From: an uncultured Roseburia sp.
Lineage (GTDB): Bacteria; Bacillota; Clostridia; Lachnospirales; Lachnospiraceae
Direction of reading: 5' to 3'
DNA: 60,032 bases
NCBI GenBank assembly: GCA_947573605.1
Contig: CANPGM010000019.1
Coordinates: 1 to 60,032 of the forward strand
Shown here: positions 25,931-35,430 of the stretch, one piece after another
Position numbering within the stretch: the first letter of the stretch is position 1
How the letters are laid out: every line of letters starts with the position of its first letter
Notes under the pieces: generated by a model
Told to the model about the DNA's origin: nothing
The model's input: the letters and a program-made list of their open reading frames with translations, nothing else
Databases searched by the model: none
Translations under genes and position numbers: made by a program

Positions 25931-28900
25931 TTATTTGAAATATTCCACGCCCGACCGAAACAGTCCCAAATCCTGTTCTCCGTAAATATTTACGGCAACG
26001 CTCCTGCCGCGGCGCTCCGAATGAGCCATTTTACCGAGCACACGGCCGTCGGGACTGGTGATTCCTTCGATTGCCATATAGGAACCGTTGATGTTCCATT
26101 CCTCGTCCATGGTCGGAACGCCGTTCTCATTGACATAGCACGTCGCAACCTGACCGTTTTTAAATAACTCGTCCAGCCGGTTCTGCGGCGCCACAAAACG
26201 TCCCTCTCCGTGCGAGGCGGGATTGCAGTATACCTTTCCGGGTTCTGCGTTCGCAAGCCACGGCGATTTGTTCGACATCACTTTTGTATAAACCATCCGG
26301 CTGACATGACGTCCGATGGTATTGTACGTCAAAGTCGGGGAATCCGCCGTCTGGGGACGAATCTCTCCGCAGGGTACAAGCCCCAGCTTAATCAGCGCCT
26401 GAAAACCGTTGCAGATTCCGAGCGCCAGACCGTCTCTTTCGTTTAAGAGTCTGTTTACCGCCTCCGCCATCTTCGCATTGCGGAATGCGGTTGCAAAGAA
26501 TTTCGCGGAACCTTCCGGTTCGTCTCCTGCGGAAAACCCGCCAGGGAACATAATGATCTGCGCTTTATCGATTGCTTTTACAAACTCCTCCACCGATTCC
26601 CGGATATCCGCCGCATTTCTGTTGCGGAACACCATTACATTTGTATCAGCCCCTGCAAGCCGGAATGCGCGCGCACTGTCCTCTTCACAGTTGGTACCAG
26701 GAAATACCGGAATAAAAACGGTCGGCTTCGCCGTTTTCTGTCTGCACACATAAATATGGTCCGTATGGAAGACATCTGCTTTTACCTCGTCTGAGAAAGA
26801 GTCCGCTTCTTTGGTGCGCGTCGGAAATACCGCCTCGAGCGTGCCCGTCCACGCTTTTACGGCTTCTTCCAACGGAATCTGTGCTCCGCCGTAGCAGAAA
26901 CGCTTCTCATCCGTTACCGAACCGACTTCTATCATATGGTCGGAAAGTCCTGCCGCCGCAAGAAGCGCTTTTCCCTCCGCAAACTTATCCGGCAAAAGCT
27001 CGGCTGCGATATTTCCGAAGCCCGGTCCAAACATTGTCTCTGCAGAAACAGTGTCGTCCACCGTTACGCCGAATCCATTTCCGAATGCCATTTTACTTAA
27101 CGAAACTGCAAGACCTTTCCCGTCGAGCGCATAGGCGGAAACAATGATTCCTTTCTGAATCAGCTCATGTACCGCGTCATAAAGCCTCTTTACCTGCCCA
27201 TAGTCAGGCAGATCGTACCCGTCCTTTTCGATTGTGAACAAAACCAGACGATTTCCCGGCACTTTGAGTTCCGGCGTAATGATATCCTTTTCTTTGCCGA
27301 CGCAGACAGCAAACGAAACCAGTGTGGGCGGCACGTCAATTTCATTAAACGTTCCCGACATCGAATCCTTCCCGCCGATCGACGGCAGGCCGTAGCCGAT
27401 CTGCGCGCCGTAGGCGCCAAGCAATGCGGAGAACGGCTGGCTCCAGCGCTCTGGGACTTCGCTCATTCTGCGGAAATATTCCTGGAAAGTAAAACGCACC
27501 CTGCTGTAATCGCCGCCGGATGCAGTAATTCTTGCAAGCGATTCGGTTACCGCATAAACGGCTCCGTGGTACGGGCTCCAGCTTGACAGATACGGATCAA
27601 ACCCGTACGCCATCATTGTTACGGTATCGGACGTTCCTTTTACCACCGGAAGCTTCGCTGCCATCGACTGCGTTTCGGTAAGCTGGTACCTTCCTCCATA
27701 AGGCATATAAACGCTTCCCGCGCCGATCGAACCGTCGAACATCTCTACCAGTCCCTTTTGCGAACATACGTTTAAATCCGCAAGCTGTGCAAGCCATGCC
27801 TGTTTTATCTCATGTTTTTCAAGCGCTTCCGCCGCTTCTTTCACCGGAAACTTCTTAAAGTAATTTTCATCCGGCTCCGGCAGCAAAACCGTCACGTCTG
27901 TTTCCTGATGCGCGCCGTTTGTATTTAAAAACGCACGGGAAATATTTACGATTTCCTGTCCTCTCCATTCCAGAACAAGTCTCGGCTCCTCCGTAACGAC
28001 CGCAACCGAAACGGCTTCCAGATTCTCTTCCGCCGCATAGCCTAAAAATGTCTCTGCATCTTCCGGCGATACTACAACGGCCATACGTTCCTGCGATTCG
28101 GAAATGGCGAGTTCCGTCCCGTCCAGCCCCGCATATTTTTTCGGCACCTTATCAAGCTGTACGCGCAGTCCGTCCGCCAGTTCTCCGATTGCAACGGATA
28201 CGCCGCCGGCTCCGAAGTCGTTACATTTTTTTATGATATGAGAAACCTCTTCCCTGCGAAACAGCCTCTGGATTTTGCGTTCGGTCGGCGGATTTCCTTT
28301 CTGTACCTCCGCACCGCAGACTTCGGTTGATTTTGTATTATGCGCTTTCGACGAACCGGTAGCGCCGCCGATTCCGTCCCGTCCGGTACGCCCGCCGAGC
28401 AGGATAATGACATCGCCCGGATCAGACGTCATTCTTCTAACCGCACGTCTCGGCGCGGCGCCCATAACGGCGCCGATTTCCATACGTTTCGCTACATAGT
28501 CGGGATGATAAATTTCCTTCACGTAGCCTGTCGCAAGTCCGATCTGATTGCCATAGGAACTGTAGCCGTGCGCGGCCTCTCTGACCAGCTTTTTCTGCGG
28601 AAGCTTGCCCGCCGTCGTTTCCGAAACCGCAACCGTGGGGTCCGCAGCGCCCGTTACGCGCATTGCCTGATAGACATAGGTACGTCCCGAAAGCGGATCG
28701 CGGATCGCGCCGCCCAGACATGTCGCCGCGCCGCCGAACGGCTCGATTTCGGTCGGATGATTATGCGTCTCATTTTTAAAATTAACGAGCCATTCTTCCG
28801 TCTCTCCGTCAACCTCCACCGGAACGACAATCGAACAGGCATTGATTTCATCGGATTCCTCCTGATCGTCCAGCTTTCCTTCTTTTTTCAGACGCTTCAT

Positions 28901-29743
28901 TGCAAGAAGCGCAATATCCATCAGACAGACAAATTTATCCGTACGGCCCTGATAGAGCGTCTCAAACGTTTCCAGATAATCCCGGTACGACGCCTCAATC
29001 GGCGCTTTGTAATATCCCTCTTCAAAATTTACCTTCTTTAATTCGGTCGAAAACGTTGTGTGACGGCAGTGATCGGACCAGTAAGTATCCAAAACACGGA
29101 TTTCCGTTACGGAAGGATCGCGCTTTTCCTCGTTTTTAAAATAGTTCTGTATATGAAGAAAATCCTGAAACGTCATAGCCAGATTTAAAGAATCATAAAG
29201 CGTTTTCAGTTCCTGCTCCGGCATGTCCGCAAAACCTTCAAATATGGCGATATCCTTCGGCTCTTCAAAAGACTGTACCAGCGTTTCCGGCTTTGAAAGT
29301 CCCGTTTCTCTTGAATCTACCGGATTAATACAGTGCTTCTTAATCGCGTCAAGTTCCCCTTTCGTAACACTGCCTTCGATAACATAGGTTGTAGCCGTAC
29401 GAATAAATGGCTCTTCGTCTTCGTTCAGCAGTTTCAGACACTGCTCGGCGGAATCCGCCCTCTGGTCGAACTGTCCGGGCAGAAACTCGACGGAAAATAC
29501 TTCCGCATTCCCTGCGTCAAAATTTTCCTCATAGAGGTCGTCCACCGGCGGCTCGGAAAAAACGGTGCCAAGAGCCAGTCTGTAAGTCTGTTCCGAAACA
29601 TGTTCCATATCATAGCGTATCAGCACGCGCACGTTCGTAACGGTTTTAATACCGAGATAATTTTTAATTTCCGCCAGAAGCTCCTTTGCCTTAATTGCAA
29701 ACGCCGGCTTCTTTTCCACATATACTCTGCGGACACTGCCCAT
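25931..29743 (-). CDS. purL: Phosphoribosylformylglycinamidine synthase, fused PurL-PurQ
   Basis: A 1270-residue single-chain enzyme converting FGAR to FGAM with glutamine and ATP in purine synthesis. N-terminal PurS-like region, then the synthetase with SDHCRHTTFSTEL, NFKNETHNHPTEIEPFGGAA (ATP/substrate loop) and DFGAGGVSVAIGELADG. The C-terminal glutaminase has FPGTNCEEDSARAF, GFSAGDEP and LGICNGFQAL (nucleophile Cys), with SHGEGRF near the end. This long form is shared by Clostridia and Proteobacteria, unlike the three-gene Bacillus type. GGAGG lies six bases before ATG 29743, so the in-frame ATG 12 bases upstream is not the start. It converges on the HprK-like gene, with 11 bases between stops. 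Confidence 0.97.
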   Translation of the reverse strand: MGSVRRVYVEKKPAFAIKAKELLAEIKNYLGIKTVTNVRVLIRYDMEHVSEQTYRLALGTVFSEPPVDDLYEENFDAGNAEVFSVEFLPGQFDQRADSAEQCLKLLNEDEEPFIRTATTYVIEGSVTKGELDAIKKHCINPVDSRETGLSKPETLVQSFEEPKDIAIFEGFADMPEQELKTLYDSLNLAMTFQDFLHIQNYFKNEEKRDPSVTEIRVLDTYWSDHCRHTTFSTELKKVNFEEGYYKAPIEASYRDYLETFETLYQGRTDKFVCLMDIALLAMKRLKKEGKLDDQEESDEINACSIVVPVEVDGETEEWLVNFKNETHNHPTEIEPFGGAATCLGGAIRDPLSGRTYVYQAMRVTGAADPTVAVSETTAGKLPQKKLVREAAHGYSSYGNQIGLATGYVKEIYHPDYVAKRMEIGAVMGAAPRRAVRRMTSDPGDVIILLGGRTGRDGIGGATGSSKAHNTKSTEVCGAEVQKGNPPTERKIQRLFRREEVSHIIKKCNDFGAGGVSVAIGELADGLRVQLDKVPKKYAGLDGTELAISESQERMAVVVSPEDAETFLGYAAEENLEAVSVAVVTEEPRLVLEWRGQEIVNISRAFLNTNGAHQETDVTVLLPEPDENYFKKFPVKEAAEALEKHEIKQAWLAQLADLNVCSQKGLVEMFDGSIGAGSVYMPYGGRYQLTETQSMAAKLPVVKGTSDTVTMMAYGFDPYLSSWSPYHGAVYAVTESLARITASGGDYSRVRFTFQEYFRRMSEVPERWSQPFSALLGAYGAQIGYGLPSIGGKDSMSGTFNEIDVPPTLVSFAVCVGKEKDIITPELKVPGNRLVLFTIEKDGYDLPDYGQVKRLYDAVHELIQKGIIVSAYALDGKGLAVSLSKMAFGNGFGVTVDDTVSAETMFGPGFGNIAAELLPDKFAEGKALLAAAGLSDHMIEVGSVTDEKRFCYGGAQIPLEEAVKAWTGTLEAVFPTRTKEADSFSDEVKADVFHTDHIYVCRQKTAKPTVFIPVFPGTNCEEDSARAFRLAGADTNVMVFRNRNAADIRESVEEFVKAIDKAQIIMFPGGFSAGDEPEGSAKFFATAFRNAKMAEAVNRLLNERDGLALGICNGFQALIKLGLVPCGEIRPQTADSPTLTYNTIGRHVSRMVYTKVMSNKSPWLANAEPGKVYCNPASHGEGRFVAPQNRLDELFKNGQVATCYVNENGVPTMDEEWNINGSYMAIEGITSPDGRVLGKMAHSERRGRSVAVNIYGEQDLGLFRSGVEYFK

Positions 29744-29897
29744 AATATCCTCCATTCTGCTGCAAACGCTGCAGCCGCTTTGTTTACTGATATCTTACCC
29801 TCTCCTGACAGGGGCATACGCGCCTCAACCATGATATTTCGCCGATTTGCTACATGATCCTCCATCGGCGTATTGTAAAGAGCGGGTACCTGATTAA

Positions 29898-29925
29898 AAT
29901 ATATCATATCATTTTAAATAAGCAA
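29898..29925 (-). promoter_or_regulatory. Probable purL promoter
   Basis: On the minus strand, TTGCTT (29925-29920), a 16-base spacer and TATATT (29903-29898). The resulting leader is about 150 bases and contains no recognisable purine riboswitch core. The AT-rich stretch from here to about 30120 holds no other feature I can support. Confidence 0.5.
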
Positions 29926-30128
29926 AATTAATAAATCTAATTCTATTTATCACTTGTACTTATTTATTTTCTTCTTTCCGGTACGCCAGTCTCTCCTTAT
30001 ATTTTAACATCCGAATCCGGATAAGAAAATACCAAAAATGCTTTGCCAAAAATGAACCCCATCTTGCATGGAATCGACGCTACGCATACGGCAATGAAAA
30101 TCATCGTAATATTTTTCTCACAAAACTA

Positions 30129-30157
30129 TTGACATACGTATATAATGGTGATATATT
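30129..30157 (+). promoter_or_regulatory. Promoter of the T-box leader
   Basis: TTGACA (30129-30134), 17 bases, TATATT (30152-30157). Transcription would begin near 30164, just before the first stem of the T-box. Confidence 0.7.
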
Positions 30158-30174
30158 ATACAAAATTCAATACA

Positions 30175-30464
30175 CTAAACCGTTGAAGCGGAGATAACGG
30201 CAATGATGCCTTTACAGAGAGCCTGCAATGCTGAAATCAGGTAAGAAACAAATTGTCAAATGGACCGCGGAGGGCACAGTCAAATGCAAAATTTGCAAAG
30301 TATTCTGTGACGCTGCAGGCAAGCGTATAAATGCCGGGGATATGTCAGTATCCTGCTAAGCGCACGGGTCATACCGTGAATCAAGGTGGCACCGCGGATG
30401 TCGTACTGTAACAGTACCTGTTCGTCCTTGACAGAGCATTCTCTTTCTGTCAGGGGCGTTTTTT
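30175..30464 (+). promoter_or_regulatory. T-box riboswitch, probable tryptophan specifier
   Basis: The conserved T-box sequence AAGGTGGCACCGCGG is at 30383-30397, preceded by a long stem-I region and followed by an antiterminator/terminator pair (terminator 30426-30464). The TGG at 30261-30263, followed by ACC in a purine-rich loop, is the best candidate specifier codon, matching tRNA-Trp and the trpB gene downstream. Uncharged tRNA-Trp should stabilise the antiterminator and allow transcription. The specifier call is by eye, without a full fold. Confidence 0.9.
30426..30464 (+). terminator. T-box terminator hairpin
   Basis: CCTTGACAGA (30426-30435) pairs with TCTGTCAGGG (30446-30455) and is followed by TTTTTT (30459-30464). 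The CCTT of its left arm can pair instead with AAGG in the T-box sequence, which is the antiterminator. Confidence 0.85.
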
Positions 30465-30499
30465 ATTTGTGACAATTAAGTACATAGGGAGGTAATACC

Positions 30500-30604
30500 A
30501 TGCGAATGCCAAAACGCTGGCGTCCCGCAAGGGCGCAGGAAAATAAACGAGCGAAAGAAAGAACCATAAGTCCAAACCAATCTCATCAAATCATATGGAG
30601 GTAA
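30500..30604 (+). CDS. Small Trp-containing upstream reading frame (34 codons)
   Basis: ATG 30500 is preceded by a strong AGGGAGG site with eight-base spacing. The 34-residue product is Arg/Lys-rich and has Trp at positions 7 and 33. Its last codons (TGG AGG TAA) contain the ribosome binding site of trpB, and its stop ends five bases before the trpB ATG. Ribosomes terminating here would cover the trpB start region. The layout recalls the Bacillus rtpLP leader peptide, which also sits after a tRNA-Trp T-box. It may instead be fortuitous or only couple translation. Confidence 0.6.
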   Translation: MRMPKRWRPARAQENKRAKERTISPNQSHQIIWR

Positions 30605-30609
30605 TTACA

Positions 30610-31983
30610 ATGAAAACCGAAACAATTCCTTATAAAATATATCTGAATGAAAATGAAATGCCGAAGGCATGGTATAACCTGCGCGCCGACATGAAGCAAA
30701 AACCGGCGCCGCTTTTAAACCCCGGCACCCTTGTGCCGATGAAAGCAGAAGAACTCGCAGGCGTTTTCTGCGACGAATTGATTGCGCAGGAGCTCGACGA
30801 TGTAACTGCGTACTTTGAAATCCCGGAAGAAATCCGCAATTTTTATAAAATGTACCGTCCCTCTCCTCTGGTTCGCGCTTATTGTCTGGAAGAGAAGCTG
30901 GATACGCCTGCAAAAATCTATTACAAGTTTGAAGGAAACAACACCAGCGGCAGCCATAAATTGAACTCCGCCATCGCGCAGGCCTATTATGCGAAAAAAC
31001 AGGGGCTGAAGGGCGTGACGACCGAAACCGGCGCCGGCCAGTGGGGTACCGCTCTTTCTATGGCATGTTCTTATTTTGGACTTGACTGCAAGGTATATAT
31101 GGTAAAATGTTCTTATGAACAGAAACCTTTCCGACGCGAGGTGATGCGTACCTACGGTGCATCCGTCACTCCGTCGCCGTCTATGGAAACCGCGGTAGGC
31201 CGGAAAATCCTTGCCGAACATCCGGGAACTACAGGAAGTCTTGGCTGTGCGATTTCCGAAGCGGTTGAAAAAGCAGTATCCAGTGAAGGCTACCGCTATG
31301 TTTTGGGCAGCGTATTGAATCAGGTGCTTCTCCATCAGTCGGTCATCGGTCTGGAGGCGAAAGCTGCGCTGGACAAATACCATATCAAGCCGGACATCAT
31401 TATCGGCTGCGCCGGAGGCGGTTCAAATCTCGGTGGTCTGATCGCACCGTTTATGGGTGAAAAGCTTCGCGGTGAAGCAGACTATCGCATTATTGCGGTG
31501 GAACCGGCATCCTGCCCCAGCTTTACCCGGGGCGTATATGCCTACGACTTCTGCGACACGGGAATGGTCTGCCCGCTTTCCAAGATGTATACGCTTGGCA
31601 GCGACTTTATCCCGTCCTCTAATCATGCGGGCGGTCTCCGTTATCACGGCATGAGCTCTACCCTGTCCGAACTGTATCATCAGGGACTGATGGAAGCAAT
31701 CAGTGTAAAGCAGACAGAGGTATTCGAAGCTGCGGAATACTTCGCAAGAGTGGAAGGCATTCTGCCCGCGCCGGAAAGCTCTCACGCAATCCGCGCCGCT
31801 ATCGACGAAGCGGTCAAGTGCAGGGAAACCGGTGAAGAAAACACAATTGTATTCGGTCTTACCGGCACGGGATATTTTGATATGGTAGCTTATCAAAAAT
31901 TCCATGACGGAGAAATGAGCGATTATATTCCTACCGATGAAGAACTGGCAGTCTGCCGTAACAAACTTCCGAAAGTAGAATAG
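30610..31983 (+). CDS. trpB: TrpB2-type tryptophan synthase beta chain
   Basis: A 457-residue pyridoxal-phosphate enzyme. The PLP lysine is Lys117 in NNTSGSHKLNSA, the Gly-rich phosphate loop is GCAGGGSNLGG, and TETGAGQWGTALSMACSYFG carries the catalytic region. The N-terminal extension before RPSPLVRA is typical of the TrpB2 group, which joins indole and serine to make tryptophan and often lacks a TrpA partner; none is adjacent here. GGAGG lies seven bases before ATG 30610; the frame is open from 30595 but that ATG has no site of its own. Control by the Trp T-box fits an indole-salvage role. Confidence 0.95.
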   Translation: MKTETIPYKIYLNENEMPKAWYNLRADMKQKPAPLLNPGTLVPMKAEELAGVFCDELIAQELDDVTAYFEIPEEIRNFYKMYRPSPLVRAYCLEEKLDTPAKIYYKFEGNNTSGSHKLNSAIAQAYYAKKQGLKGVTTETGAGQWGTALSMACSYFGLDCKVYMVKCSYEQKPFRREVMRTYGASVTPSPSMETAVGRKILAEHPGTTGSLGCAISEAVEKAVSSEGYRYVLGSVLNQVLLHQSVIGLEAKAALDKYHIKPDIIIGCAGGGSNLGGLIAPFMGEKLRGEADYRIIAVEPASCPSFTRGVYAYDFCDTGMVCPLSKMYTLGSDFIPSSNHAGGLRYHGMSSTLSELYHQGLMEAISVKQTEVFEAAEYFARVEGILPAPESSHAIRAAIDEAVKCRETGEENTIVFGLTGTGYFDMVAYQKFHDGEMSDYIPTDEELAVCRNKLPKVE

Positions 31984-32013
31984 TCCGATTTTTTCGGACT
32001 GCGGCCTGCAAAA

Positions 32014-32050
32014 GCCCCTCTGTGATTCCTTTCTCATAGAGGGCCTTTTT
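32014..32050 (+). terminator. Terminator of trpB, probably bidirectional
   Basis: GCCCCTCTGTGA (32014-32025) pairs, with one bulge and a G-U pair, with TCATAGAGGGC (32034-32044), followed by CTTTTT; the complementary strand has CTTTT on the other side, so it can also end the hydrolase transcript. A smaller hairpin, AGTCCGA/TCGGACT, lies at 31982-32000. Confidence 0.75.
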
Positions 32051-32072
32051 GGTGTTGCGATTTTCCCTTACA

Positions 32073-33047
32073 TCATTCTACCGGCATATATCGATTCAAA
32101 TACTCGTCTAATTTTTCCATAAATGCTTCATAGAGCTTATTATCATTTTGCAGTCCGTGTCCGGAATGAGGAAATTCTATGTAATCGTAAGGAACCTGGT
32201 ATCGCTTTAATGCGTCAATCAAATGATTTGCGGATTGATACGGACATACCCTATCATATTTACCATAAGCGCACAAAGTCGGAACCGAATTTTCATTTAC
32301 CCACATATAGGCGGAAATATCTTTCACTTCGTCCTCGTAATCGTTTTCCCGAATCATTTCTTCCGTAATCGAATTTCCGGACATGACGCTGAACAAATCC
32401 GCGGCAGCCTCCGGACTTTTATCAAGGCCATACGGCGTCCAGTCTTCATGGTGAAAACTTGCGGGACCGACCATCTCAAAAACCATCGTAACGGGAACCG
32501 GAGACGTATCGGCATCGCGATATGCATAGAGCAGCGCAAGGCATCCCCCCGCCGAGCCGCCGGACACCGCCATCCGGTCTAATTTATAACCGCGTTTTTC
32601 CGCTTCTTTTGCGACAAACGGAATACTCGCTTTGATTTCCTGCGACTGTGTATAAACGCTGACTTCCGGATGATTCTCGTCACGCAGCGTATAGTTAATT
32701 CCCGCAGCGACATAGCCCATTGAACAAAAGCGCTTTAACAGATCCGCATCACCGCTCTTATCTCCCGTAGTAAAACCGCCTGCATGGAGATAGACAACCA
32801 GTCCGTAGCTTTTTCTGCTGCAATCGGCGGGAACATAGAGATCGAATTTGTTCGCTTCCCCGTCCCCGTAAGAGAGATCGGAATAAATTTTTCCTACAGA
32901 ATCATCCCATTGATAAGAGAATTTCTTCGCCAGAGGCTGATACGTCATTTTTACTGCCGCCGATACGGCAAAAGTAACGACAAATGCAGTCACATAAATT
33001 AATCCCCACATGATTTTTCCCTTTCTGCTTTTCTTCTCTTTTCTCAT
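32073..33047 (-). CDS. Membrane-anchored alpha/beta hydrolase (esterase-like)
   Basis: A 324-residue protein with an N-terminal signal-anchor (IMWGLIYVTAFVVTFAVSAAV). The hydrolase domain has the oxyanion motif YLHAGGFTTGD, the nucleophile elbow SGGSAGG and a C-terminal Asp (YDRVCPY) and His (PHSGHGLQ). This is the hormone-sensitive-lipase/BD-FAE type, acting on ester bonds outside the membrane. I chose ATG 33047, with a GGGGGAA site and a normal N-terminus; the frame runs on upstream without a supported start. It overlaps a 44-codon gene by ATGA and is divergent from a TetR regulator that probably represses both. Confidence 0.88.
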   Translation of the reverse strand: MRKEKKSRKGKIMWGLIYVTAFVVTFAVSAAVKMTYQPLAKKFSYQWDDSVGKIYSDLSYGDGEANKFDLYVPADCSRKSYGLVVYLHAGGFTTGDKSGDADLLKRFCSMGYVAAGINYTLRDENHPEVSVYTQSQEIKASIPFVAKEAEKRGYKLDRMAVSGGSAGGCLALLYAYRDADTSPVPVTMVFEMVGPASFHHEDWTPYGLDKSPEAAADLFSVMSGNSITEEMIRENDYEDEVKDISAYMWVNENSVPTLCAYGKYDRVCPYQSANHLIDALKRYQVPYDYIEFPHSGHGLQNDNKLYEAFMEKLDEYLNRYMPVE

Positions 33048-33178
33048 AGAAAATTCCCCCCGAACAATGTGCCGCCGAGCAGCAGGTTCATAAACGCACG
33101 AACGGCAAGCCGTCCTAAGACTGCGGCGATTACAATAACAGCAGCCAGGATTAACATTCGTTTTTGGTAAAGTTTCAT
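33044..33178 (-). CDS. Small single-span membrane protein (44 residues)
   Basis: This is a short frame from ATG 33178 to TGA 33044. It has one hydrophobic helix (LILAAVIVIAAVLGRLAV) after a basic N-terminus and a Gly-rich tail. AGGAAAGG and GTAGGAA lie before the start. Its stop overlaps the hydrolase start as ATGA, and it is the first gene after a consensus promoter, which argues that it is real. The function is unknown; it may partner the hydrolase. Confidence 0.6.
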   Translation of the reverse strand: MKLYQKRMLILAAVIVIAAVLGRLAVRAFMNLLLGGTLFGGNFL

Positions 33179-33209
33179 TTTTCCTACACCTTTCCTTTCT
33201 GTTAGATTC

Positions 33210-33296
33210 TTGACAGCACAATCCGGATTTGTTATATTTTTGATGATACAATTGTTTTGTCAATACAATTATATCTGCACATTTTTTTACTGTCAA
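33210..33296. promoter_or_regulatory. Divergent promoters sharing a TetR-type operator
   Basis: Plus strand: TTGACA (33210-33215), 17 bases, TATATT (33233-33238), for tetR. Minus strand: TTGACA (33296-33291), 17 bases, TATAAT (33273-33268), for the small protein and hydrolase. Between them lies a palindrome, 33246-33274, with arms ATAnAATTGTnTTG and CAAnACAATTnTAT around a one-base centre. It covers the minus -10 box and the plus start site, so one bound dimer could shut both. Confidence 0.8.
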
Positions 33297-33310
33297 GGAA
33301 GGGGAGGAAA

Positions 33311-33844
33311 ATGAAACAAACGCGAAAAACTGTATCACCGATGAGCAATGAAGGACGAAATGCTTATGTAATAGAACATTTGACGGACGCGCTCCTTACG
33401 CTGCTTCAAAGCAAGCCGCTTTGCGATATTTCTGTCAGCGAATTATGCGACTCTGCCGAAGTCGGCAGAGCGTCTTTTTACCGCAATTATGAGAACAAAG
33501 AAGCGATTTTGAGAATGTATATCCGTAAACTGTTTGGCGGCTGGATCGATGAAAACGGGCAGATTGACGGTAAACCTTTAAGCGATCTGATCCGGTCGCT
33601 GTTTACACATTTTGAAAGACACCGGGATTTTTACGAGCTGCTGAATCAAAGAAATCTGATTTATCTGCTGAAAGATGTAATTATCGGTATCTGCGGTCCC
33701 ACGCCGGAGCAGGAAAAAGCCGAAGCATATACAAAAGCATTCGTTGCCTATACCCTTTACGGCTGGATTGAATTGTGGTTTCAAAGAGGCATGAAGGAAT
33801 CCGCAGAAGAGATCGCAAATCTCTTTCACATTCAGGGACTGTAA
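33311..33844 (+). CDS. TetR/AcrR family repressor
   Basis: A 177-residue regulator. The helix-turn-helix is at about 35-62 (CDISVSELCDSAEVGRASFY, then RNYENKEAIL), typical of TetR proteins. The C-terminal ligand domain has aromatic residues (RHRDFYELLNQRNLIYLL, YTLYGWIELWFQRGM) usual in this branch. The start at 33311 has a GGGGAGG site; the frame upstream is only chance. It is divergent from the hydrolase operon, and the palindrome at 33246-33274 is its likely binding site. The inducer is unknown. Confidence 0.9.
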   Translation: MKQTRKTVSPMSNEGRNAYVIEHLTDALLTLLQSKPLCDISVSELCDSAEVGRASFYRNYENKEAILRMYIRKLFGGWIDENGQIDGKPLSDLIRSLFTHFERHRDFYELLNQRNLIYLLKDVIIGICGPTPEQEKAEAYTKAFVAYTLYGWIELWFQRGMKESAEEIANLFHIQGL

Positions 33845-33862
33845 CGTCAAAAAATTCACTGA

Positions 33863-35407
<1,545 letters not shown>

Positions 35408-35430
35408 AAGATTGTAGAGGTGAATTTTTT

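Noticed and set aside
29760-29890. Purine riboswitch in the purL leader
   Set aside because: The conserved three-way-junction bases of the purine aptamer are not seen.
29620-29907. 95-codon minus frame (begins MIYFNQVP) across the purL start as a possible leader gene
   Set aside because: It overlaps the 5' end of purL in another frame, has no clear ribosome site, and its second half is only a shadow of purL.
32014-32050. Second riboswitch after trpB
   Set aside because: It is a simple stem with T-run, adequate as terminator for both converging genes.
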